Positions 56,101-64,000 of a DNA stretch of 64,000 bases are shown one piece after another. Below the pieces are notes generated by a model, which ran no database searches, had not been told where the DNA came from, and saw nothing but the letters and a program-made list of their open reading frames with translations. The stretch is from Diadema setosum. Taxonomy: Eukaryota > Echinodermata > Echinoidea > Diadematoida > Diadematidae. The number at the start of each line of letters is the position of its first letter. The first letter of the stretch is position 1. A program made the position numbers and the translations under genes. Location of the stretch: NCBI RefSeq assembly GCF_964275005.1, contig NC_092701.1:32569919-32633918 (forward strand), in the 5' to 3' direction.

Positions 56101-58611
56101 CTTCAGAATCTGGGAGACTTGGCATGTCTACAACCTTATGTAATTGACGCTTCTTTTTTTCTCTATCTATCTCTCTTCTTCTTCTTCTTCTTCTTCTTTG
56201 CTTCAGCCACAGCCATTGTGGCTGGATTTTGTCATGTCAAATGGTACTATAAACCTCCTTTACTCATTATCCTAAAGGGATTATATAGTTTTTGATTCAG
56301 ATGGGGATCCAAGTTTGAACTTTTTGTGAAATAATTAGAAACCACTAATATAAATAAAAACAAAATGCTGCACACATCAAAACAAGACTGGACATTTAGT
56401 TACCTGGCCATGTATGTCACCACACACTGTGACTGGGGTCGAGACTGGCTGGACATTGCATTCTTCCAGCTGAAGGTCGCACACAACATCGCACAATTTC
56501 TGGATAAAGAGAACAAGGAAAGGCTTAGCCACAATCAGCAAATAGGAAGAAAAATACAAACATCTTGTGTTTAACTGGCATGTCTTGTGAAAAGTTTACT
56601 ACAGCTTCTGTCATGTGCGTTCATTACAATTGCTGAAGCGAAGCACGAGCAATGAATCGTATCGCATACTTGCATGCAGAGGAATAGACATCAAAATCTG
56701 TCTGTCCGGAGGAGTTTTTTATCATTTTTTGACATAATGTTTACAGTTCTCCTCTGTATAGGAGGGGATTCCGTGAAGCCAGCCACAGTCTCTGCAAAAC
56801 ATATTCCCGACAACAAGATAGTACTACAGACTGATTTTTCAGTCAAGCAGAGAAAAAGCCAAATTAACCACAATAGACTCGTAGATGTTTAAATTACCCT
56901 CATATCCGTGCCACAAGAGTTCCAGTCTTAATATCATTGTTTCAGGGTTTTAGATTTAGATCGATCAGTAACATATCCCTGCCCCTGAAAACCATATTAG
57001 GCTCTTTCGTGAAAAATCACCCCACTCATTCACTTTGCACAGTATCGTTTATTGCATGTGTCACACCACCTCAATTCACTTCACACGCACTTGCATGCAC
57101 TGAATAAGTGGGGTAATTTTTTGCGATAATGCCCCATATTACAGTACATTGTATATTCTAATGATGACTGGTATTAGACAGTGCTCACAACTAATATTCG
57201 CAATGTTACACGTCAACGTCAATTACCGCATAGTCGCCACTTGCGTGAATTTCCTAAATGCACTCCTGGGTTGGTAAACTAACGATAGGCACTGAATCAG
57301 TTTGCCGCCCATAGCGCGCCATGTATTATTAGCATGTGTGTTCTACACACACTTCAATGTAGGATGCATTGTGCATCATCACGTTTGAAAAACTTTGTTA
57401 ATCTGCCACCTGAAATCCATTCCAAATCAAAAACATTCTCGCATAAAAAATGGTTTTCTCACCTGTTACATAGAATCTATGGTAAAATACGTTTGGATTC
57501 ATACAATTATTTGTGTTTTTATGGAGGAAAAAGGTGAATTAGGAATGTCTTTTGAGGGCAATGAAAATCCGTTACCCCAGATGATCTCCAATGGCGGCGC
57601 GTGTTACATGCAATGTGAATGTCTGGCGACTTTGATTATAGGTACTGGCGACTTGACGGTAATGGCCATTATGTTAAGATTAATCAAGTTTCAGCGTGAG
57701 TCATGATTGACTGTCGACTGTGACTTCCGAGTGTGAGATCGAAACGAGAGGGTCTGTATGTAGTATGCCGACGGAAGAATCAGTTGAACAAATATAAATC
57801 AATATCACAAATGATGAACATTTCATGACTTAATCAGAACTGCAATGTCTTGTCTTGCCTGTACTATTTGTAGCTTGCCGAAGCGAAGATGCCCACATCC
57901 ACAGTAATACAATGTAGGTTGATAGTCATGCGCATGCATGGCACTAGGGTCGGGATGGATGCAAACAAGCCTGACCTAGCCTGTGTTGACCTTCAAATCT
58001 GCTATTTACACTGTATAAGTTTGTTTCTATTTTTTCTCTTATTTTAAAAAACGATGCCAAGCACCCAGTGATGATTTATTATTTGCTAACCCTCCTCGAC
58101 ATCCTAAATGTGTCAAAGGGTTGATGGAGCATTCATTTCGAACAGCCATCCACTACGATCTAGATCTAAGTTTACTTCCTCAGGAAGGCTGTTCCATCCA
58201 GTCCTTTTATGGATCTTGATAGGAAAGATGACCCCCTGTAACGTGACGACCACCTTACATTCCAGAGAAGAAGAATTGAGGCTTTAAATAATACAGCACT
58301 TACAGTAGGAGTCTATGAATTTGACAGGCAAACCATTTCAGCCGAAATCACTGTGAGTCTGTGTTCAGTGTATTGTCCCACATATTCGAATTATTGTTGG
58401 TTTTAGGTAACCCTTGCGTACACATTCAAATTCACATCGACGATTTGGAAGACAATTTCGTTCAAACAGTCTCTACTCACTATCATTCATCATCAGACTA
58501 CATCAGTAAATACATTTCGACTACAAATCTCACCTTCAAGTCATTTTCTGGGAGGTACTTGCACTGTTTGGCGATTTCAATCCACCGATCAACGTTCGAC
58601 GTATCTGCCAT
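49932..58611 (-). CDS. PPP6C: PPP6C, protein phosphatase 6 catalytic subunit (8 coding exons; frameshift in last exon)
   Basis: Ser/Thr phosphatase of the PP2A-like PPP family. Exons on the minus strand: 58611-58534, 56499-56404, 55539-55474, 55074-54933, 53180-53101, 52163-52046, 51321-51230, 50181-49932. The model gives 306 aa (human 305). Metal and catalytic motifs are all present: GDIHG 53-57, GDFVDRG 81-87, RGNHES 112-117, HGG 164-166, RAH 236-238. [20 protein letters not shown] and [14 protein letters not shown] identify PP6 over PP2A and PP4. Two oddities: the intron between exons 6 and 7 has AT-AC ends, and the last exon needs one extra base removed near 49962 to end in TTTPYFL. Both are reported as findings. 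Confidence 0.95.
51230..51321 (-). CDS. PPP6C: PPP6C coding exon 7 (residues 194-224)
   Basis: Preceded by AC (AT-AC intron); reads [20 protein letters not shown], then [11 protein letters not shown]. Donor gtgaga, phase 0. Confidence 0.92.
51322..52045 (-). other. PPP6C: PPP6C U12-type AT-AC intron
   Basis: Begins ATATCCTTT at 52045 and ends CAC at 51322. TTCCTTGAC at 51344-51336 is a perfect minor-spliceosome branch-point motif; its adenosine lies 15 nt from the intron end, inside the usual U12 spacing. Using these sites restores FCDLVWSDP exactly. No AG-ending acceptor in the right phase exists nearby. Confidence 0.88.
52046..52163 (-). CDS. PPP6C: PPP6C coding exon 6 (residues 155-194)
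   Basis: Acceptor ccaaattag (weak pyrimidine tract); reads [20 protein letters not shown], then [12 protein letters not shown] and the first base of the next Asp codon. The donor is ATATCCTTT (U12 AT-AC consensus), not GT. A GT three bases upstream would break the conserved CDLVW. Confidence 0.92.
53101..53180 (-). CDS. PPP6C: PPP6C coding exon 5 (residues 128-154)
   Basis: Acceptor cattttacag; reads [20 protein letters not shown] then DLLTVAA. Donor gtaagt, phase 0. Confidence 0.95.
54933..55074 (-). CDS. PPP6C: PPP6C coding exon 4 (residues 81-128)
   Basis: Acceptor gctatgcag; reads [20 protein letters not shown], then [20 protein letters not shown] and YGFY. Donor gtaagt, phase 1. Confidence 0.96.
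55474..55539 (-). CDS. PPP6C: PPP6C coding exon 3 (residues 59-80)
   Basis: Acceptor tttttcttcag; reads [20 protein letters not shown] then FM. Donor gtaaga, phase 0. Confidence 0.95.
56160..56203. repeat. Pyrimidine-rich CTT/CTAT repeat
   Basis: (CTT)n preceded by a tctatctatctctc stretch, in PPP6C intron 1. Confidence 0.8.
56404..56499 (-). CDS. PPP6C: PPP6C coding exon 2 (residues 27-58)
   Basis: Acceptor tttatccag; reads [20 protein letters not shown] then [12 protein letters not shown] with metal-binding D54 and H56. Donor gtaact. Confidence 0.95.
58534..58611 (-). CDS. PPP6C: PPP6C coding exon 1 (residues 1-26)
   Basis: ATG at 58611-58609; reads [20 protein letters not shown] then PENDLK. 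Donor gtgaga, phase 0. Human starts [20 protein letters not shown]. Confidence 0.95.
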
Positions 58612-58619
58612 TTTGACTG

Positions 58620-58660
58620 CGGAAGTTTGTCATTGAACAACGTTACGTTCGATGACGTCA
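58620..58660. promoter_or_regulatory. PPP6C proximal ETS and CRE sites
   Basis: CGGAAGT at 58620-58626 and a full CRE (TGACGTCA) at 58653-58660 lie 9 and 42 bp upstream of the PPP6C ATG. The same site pair marks the CDC73/RO60 side. The transcription start is not visible, so the ETS site may be in the 5' UTR. Confidence 0.5.
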
Positions 58661-58667
58661 TATAGGG

Positions 58668-58963
58668 GGGGTCGGGCTAACTCGGCCCACGGGACATCTC
58701 GTCCCACCCGTCGAGGGTGGGCCGAGTTGTCCCACTCGTTGGTATCGATAGTGATCGTGAGCGCTCGTCTGTCTTTGAGTTTATTTCGTCTTTATGATGT
58801 CTTTTCTAACCGTAACTTTCATGGAAATGTGCTCAGTGGTTTCTGTAAAGAATATTTGCCAACTTTTGGGGGATACAACGACGTAAAAATGAAATTTCAG
58901 ACGTTTTTATCGCGGTTCGCGATCCCCATAGGTTCACGTTCATTTCGCGCGGTGGGCTAACTC
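58668..58963. repeat. Repeated gggctaactcggccca motif
   Basis: gggctaactcggccca occurs near 58672 and 58945, with the inverted form tgggccgagttg near 58717. Each copy is itself an imperfect palindrome. Located just upstream of PPP6C. Confidence 0.6.
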
Positions 58964-59399
58964 GGCCCAGCTAAGTTTTAGCTGTTGTTTTGTCAGTAAA
59001 TCTCCGTAAAAATATCAATTTTATCATGTATGAAGGTGTATTCAGGGTTCCTTCAACTAATTTCATCTTCGAGGGAATTTAATTTTGCACATGTTTGGTG
59101 AAATGTTGGACATTTGTTCGCATGATTTCATCTTTGCCATATCCGCACCGCACATCCGGTCTCGCCACCAGCTCGCTCACGCATCGATCACTGTGGCAGA
59201 GCTGAGCAGCGCCATGCCCATGCCCACTCTCGGCGAGGCACGGGGCGGCGCGGGGCACCCGCGCGAACGGCACAGAGGGAGCAGCCAGCCACTCCGTACC
59301 CGTATCCCCAGTAGAGAAGAAATCAAATTATGTAGCAGAACAGCGTTTGCATGCACTGCTCCCCCAGCAGTTCATTGATAATCGGGATTTGCATAAAAA

Positions 59400-59530
59400 C
59401 GCCGAGAATATTGTTAAAAAGAATGTCTCGCCGGGAAATATAAAAATTTCGAAAATTGTATCAACGGGAGATGTAAAAACGTCTCTCCGGGAAATGTAAA
59501 AACGCTGCCGGGAAATGTAAAAATCATGCA
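59400..59530. repeat. ccgggaaatgtaaaaa repeat, plus-strand copy
   Basis: Four to five units of cgggaaatgtaaaaac-like sequence. The inverted counterpart (tttttacatttcccgg, gcgagacgtttttaca) is at 60480-60612, so the two blocks could be ends of one ~1.2-kb inverted-repeat element. Confidence 0.55.
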
Positions 59531-59817
59531 TGGCCTACATCAACGGTATTACGCCTCTGATATGTTATAGAAAGATGAACGCGATGTCTAACAGAACCTT
59601 TAGGCCTATTAGGACCTACCGTTTTCATTTTCTTGTAAACCCCACAACATATTTTTTACCAAACTTGGCAGACAGTATCTCTATGGCGATTTGACTGAAA
59701 GATCGGTCTTATCTTGTCGTGGGACAATTAAAGATACATTGTCAAGTTGTAAGTGGATAATCAATTACGTTTCGCAGAGATTATACGTCTGGCTTCACGG
59801 AATCTGCCTATGGCGTC

Positions 59818-60340
59818 ACCCCCCCCCCCCCCCCCCCCGTCCCTAATCAAGGCACCCATGGATCCGCCATAATCAAACATGAAATTTCAGTCATTAATGT
59901 CTTCATAGCGGACTAACTTACCTCTATCTTTTTCGGTTCGACAGAAGAAGATAAAGAATTCCAGAAACTTCAATCCCCACTGGCTTCCGTTCGACAATCG
60001 ATGGAGGGGGTGGTCAGTTTAACAAATTAAGATGATCAAACACCATAAAGATGCTATCTTCCAAGTTTAGTTAATTAAAATCATTCATAGATTTTCAAAA
60101 AGATGTGGAAAGTCCCCCTCCTCCCCCCCCCCCCTTTTCATGGCACCCCTGGATCAGCCACTGATAACAAACATGAACACATAATGTCTTCATAGCACTG
60201 ATTTAGCTCTATCTTTTTCGATTCGACAGGAGATAAAAAAAAAAATAAAAAAAAAAATCCAGAGTTTCCAAATCCCCGATCGAGGACTTGGAGGCTTCTA
60301 CCCACCCCCCCCCCCACCCCTTCGGCGGTGTGGGGGGGGG
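59818..60340. repeat. ~305-bp diverged tandem duplication with C/G runs
   Basis: Two units share poly-C, ggcacccatggatccgcc / ggcacccctggatcagcc, atgtcttcatagc and agctctatctttttcg-like segments followed by ttcgacag. Lies between the two ccgggaaatgtaaaaa blocks. The ggatccgcc core is shared with 1650-1812. Confidence 0.6.
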
Positions 60341-60479
60341 GGGGGGGCTAATCAGACGAATTAAAATTATATCACCTTAAAGATGAAAAAGGTGAAGGTT
60401 TATGAGTAGGTTTATTAGACATGGAGTTCATCTATATAACATCGGTAACATACGTAGTGCCGTTGAGGTATATGATTTT

Positions 60480-60612
60480 TGCATTTCCAGGCAAAATTGA
60501 ACATAGGCTCTACATGTATTTACATTTCCCGGCGAGACGTTTTTACATTTCCCTTTGATGCAAGTTTGGAGAATTTTACATTTTCTGCATGGCGAGACGT
60601 TTTTACAAATCC
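60480..60612. repeat. ccgggaaatgtaaaaa repeat, minus-strand copy
   Basis: tttacatttcccggcgagac, tttttacatttccc and ggcgagacgtttttacaaat form the inverse of the block at 59400-59530. Confidence 0.55.
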
Positions 60613-60614
60613 CA

Positions 60615-60790
60615 GGGTCAGAAATGACAAAGAATGGGGTCAGATATGACTCCATTCAGAGTCATGAATTGGGTCAAGGTGACCCCATTTCGGGTCTTCA
60701 TGACCAAATTCTAAGTCATTTTTTACCCGTGACGGGGTGTGACCCCAACGGACCCGGTTCCGGGTCAGTTCTGACTCGGGTTTTTTTAGA
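60615..60790. repeat. GGGTCA / TGACCC motif cluster
   Basis: At least eight GGGTCA, GAGTCA or TGACCC half-sites in ~170 bp, including the inverted pair GGGTCAAGGTGACCC at 60671-60685. Probably a degenerate repeat. Confidence 0.6.
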
Positions 60791-61453
60791 GTGCGGCTCC
60801 ACACTGTTTACGGCGTTTTTAGCAATATTAATCAGTGCGTGCGCTTCTGTATGTTTTTTGTTGTCCGAGCCATGCAATCGCATTCATGTACCTCCGCGCA
60901 CATGTATTGTAAACCTGGTATTGTCCATTTACAGAATTTGAAGTTTGTAAAACTTTAATTTGTTTTGGCAACCTTTTAGCAACTTTTTTTTTCTTTTTTT
61001 CTTTTAGTAACTTTTTTTTTTTTTTTATGTTTTTATTGAACAATAATAACATATGTACAAAAATAAATATAAATACACTTGACGCAACAAAAGCACTGAA
61101 AAATAAGACATAAGAAAGAAATAAAAGAGAGAAAAAAAAAAGAAGAAAAAGAAAAATAACAAAATAACACAGTCACAGTTAAATTAAAATATGCTGGCCC
61201 GCGGGTATCCACTATGATGTATCGTGAACTACCAATATTCGGGCCTCCCCCCAGGATGACCGGCAACCCGACCACTAACCGACTGATTTACTGCTCGATT
61301 TACTGCCCCGACCTCCGGACCTACAGCGAACCTGTCGACACCGCCAGTAACTTATGTAGGCCTATGAGTTTACACTCGACACATGATTATTGTATAGGTT
61401 CCTACGGAACTAATTCTTTAAAGAAGAATGGGACCCAATCGGGTGTATGTGAA

Positions 61454-61998
61454 TTAAAGGGGAAATCTAGTCCAAATATAAGTTAGTCTGGTAAGAAAGA
61501 GAAAAATATTGGAAGTTCAGGTATATAATTTTGATCGAAATCGGATGAAAAATAGGCCTACGGAAGTTATGACATTTTGAAATTTCGCTATTTCTTTCGG
61601 AAAACAGTCCTTGAACGGTCAATATGAATATGCAAATGGCGAAGTGAACATGCCATCCCCTCACAACTTACCATGTTTGTATAAATTTTTGAAATTTCCG
61701 GTTTTTCATTCAAACGCAATTATGCCCGAGGCTCAAAGCCTTATATATGTAACTGATCACTATTCTGAAGTTATTCAACCACGAATAACAACATGTTTCA
61801 GACTTCAATGACAGAAACATTGACTTTTTGTCATTTTGTTACTGTACAAACACGATCAACGGAAATTTGTGAGGTTATGACATGGTTAGATTACTCATTT
61901 GCGTAGTTTATTCATATCCACTGAACAAGAAATGTTTTGCAGAAAGTATTAGCAAAACTTCAAAATGTCATAACTTCCTTATTTTTCATCCGATTTCA
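61454..61998. mobile_element. TTAA miniature element, partial
   Basis: Starts ttaaaggggaaatctagtcc. The inverted pair atcggatgaaaaatag...gttatgacattttgaa / aaaatgtcataacttcc...tttttcatccgat brackets the interior. The right terminus is missing or unrecognised. Confidence 0.55.
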
Positions 61999-62327
61999 GG
62001 CAACTTTGTTGGAGAACCGGACTACTGCGAGTCAGCGACCATGAAACAATGCGTCGGTGTATATAAAACAGACCGACTTCCGATAAATATAACATTCAAA
62101 TTTATGCCCACTGATAGAAAATCCACATGTATCGCAGTTGTTGCCTCCGACTACAAAGACGCTTCCCCAAGGATTGCATGTCTTTACGTCACAGCAATTT
62201 TACGCATGTAAACTAGATTTCAGACATACAAACCGATGTTTAATGTAGTACAAATACAATTTACACTAACCCCTGTACATGTACAAAAATACAATGTATA
62301 GAAACGGATAAATGGAGTAGACCCATG

Positions 62328-62572
62328 GGCCGAATTCACGAAGGTGGTTATTTGTCCAATCATGGACAAAGATCGTAGTTTGTATGGGGCGCCAAGTGTC
62401 GCATGGCCTATTTCGTTACGATATCAGTCATTTCGTTAACGAAACGAAATGACCGATTTCGTAACGAAATAGGCCATGCGACACTTGGCGCCCCATACAA
62501 AACTACGGACTGTGTCCATGGTTTAAACCATGGACAAAGATTATACCGCCTTCTAATTCGTGAATTCGGGCC
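62328..62572. mobile_element. 245-bp palindromic element
   Basis: Outer ends gggccgaattcacga / tcgtgaattcgggcc. The inner arms are perfectly paired over ~40 bp (gtatggggcgccaagtgtcg onward, from 62382). The centre has several cgttaacgaaacg words. Non-coding hairpin MITE. Confidence 0.8.
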
Positions 62573-64000
62573 TTAGCCGAAACGAATGAAGTATCCAAAT
62601 TTGAATGAATAAACCAGCCAATCACAGCTCCCTTATGTAATCTGGGTTTGCAAGCATGAAGTGTAGGCCTATAACTGTATTTCCTGTTGAATAGTCAGGG
62701 ACTGCCTATTAGTTTGTTTTTTTTCACTCATTCCTTCAGTAAACATATTTAGTGATATGATTGCTCGCATACTAATATTGTGTAAGCCATCAGTCTGCGT
62801 TGTAGAGTCGTGTCTACAAAGATTTATTATTCGTTCACAACCAACACACACAACACGACCAGTCAGAGGTTCACTTCACAAAAAGTCTTTATTGAATCAG
62901 ATGGGAACTCGAATACCAAGTCAGTACTGTACAAGCGCAATGGCAAGGACGCGCACTCACATTCACTGAAAACTAAAGATATCATAAAATGATTATCTAT
63001 GCACCCCACGGTAAATCAAATAGTATGTGTGCTTCAAATGCGCAATTTCAATTACACTGTAATTGCAGCTTGCTTCACGGCAATCACACCATATTATCTG
63101 TACACCCAATCATGATAATATTCTATATCACGTAATGGCACACGACGCGTATGTAGTAAGCGGTGCTAGTATGTTGTCACTCGGGAAGACTTTTACGATA
63201 ATTATGATATGGATTCTGCTGAGCGCAACATTTCCACTAATGCCCCACAAAAGTGCTCCGTATAGGAAGCAAGCAAACAAAATTGATCAAATTTGTTCGG
63301 AGCAATATGTGACAGTAACATATGCATGATAATATCACCAGCATAACATATAAAAGCACGAACGTTCTTCACGTAATCGCACCATTGACCAATTTTGTCC
63401 ATACCTCTACTACTTGAACCCATGAAGTGCACTATGGGTAAGCACACATGACAATACATTGGAGTTAACTTGTTTATTATAGAGCAATATACATATGTAT
63501 TTACCACTGCATGACATGCTATAACATCACGCGATCTAAAACAATTTAAGCGACCGTTTTGTTATTGCAACCATAAACACGAGGCGATACGATATAACCG
63601 CATAAATTTTATTGTATACAGAGCATTGGGTTCTTTTCCAAATCTTCCTACAGTAATTTTCCTAGCATGCACAGCCCCCACCCGAAAAGAAGAAGCAGGT
63701 AAGTGATTACGTAAGACATTACCATATCAATGAATAATTCCTAAAATTCACTTGTGATGGTTTCTATTTACCCTGCTTAACATTATATTTTGCCAGTGTT
63801 CTAATGACTATAAAAAAAATACTCGAAACCAATTTGTTGTTGATATACATTGTTATTTGCACCAGTATTTTTTTTTTGAATTTTAAATCAAATTACTTCC
63901 TCTTTGTGGACCTGAAAAAAAAAGAGCAAACACTCTTTGAATACACTAAGTTTCTCAAATCTGTTTGAGGTATTCTGGCATACGTTACGAAAAGTGCTAT

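Larger units (their letters stand above)
58612..64000. other. PPP6C upstream flank, repeat-rich, no gene seen
   Basis: Promoter sites near 58.65 kb, then the listed repeats. Open frames up to ~128 codons here show no recognisable domain and are broken by homopolymers. 62600-64000 contains nothing I can name. Confidence 0.55.

Noticed and set aside
58652..62211. Plus-strand frames of 90-128 codons upstream of PPP6C
   Set aside because: No recognisable domain; they cross repeats, homopolymers and inverted-repeat elements.

Overview
This is a eukaryotic nuclear window: AT-rich, dense in simple repeats and small inverted-repeat transposons, with one 100-N assembly gap. It carries three animal protein-coding genes with short exons and GT-AG introns. 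I rebuilt each gene exon by exon so that reading phase matches at every junction. The proteins are clearly metazoan. The repeats (TTAA-flanked miniature elements, a tRNA-derived SINE, abundant TGTACA/TACATGTA words, long G and C runs, CGAA- and GGTTCG-type repeats) suggest a marine deuterostome invertebrate, most likely an echinoderm. The species is an inference.

Layout. (1) 327-19177, minus strand: CDC73 (parafibromin, Paf1 complex), 13 coding exons. The last ~55 codons lie beyond the left edge. Intron 1 (8.4 kb) holds a ~3 kb near-perfect fold-back element. (2) 19178-25162: a divergent intergenic region with an ETS-CRE composite site at 19623-19637 that could serve both CDC73 and the next gene. 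(3) 25163-42230, plus strand: RO60 (TROVE2, Ro60 RNA-binding ring protein), 5 coding exons, 524 aa, complete. Intron 1 is 10.8 kb and full of repeats, including a 2.46 kb transposon and a 157-bp minisatellite element. The 3' end of exon 2 and its splice donor are repeated five times in tandem. (4) 42231-49931: convergent intergenic DNA with the assembly gap and several miniature elements. (5) 49932-58611, minus strand: PPP6C (protein phosphatase 6 catalytic subunit), 8 coding exons, 306 aa. One intron looks like a minor-spliceosome (U12) AT-AC intron, and the last ten codons carry a 1-nt frameshift in this sequence. (6) 58612-64000: PPP6C promoter side and repeat-rich DNA with no gene I can support.

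The genes do not form one pathway: transcription elongation (CDC73), non-coding RNA quality control (RO60), protein phosphatase signalling (PPP6C). CDC73 and RO60 are also close neighbours in human 1q31, so their linkage here looks ancestral. Most observations worth following are gene-structure oddities (AT-AC intron, tandem donor duplication, C-terminal frameshift) and structured repeats, not a new protein system.
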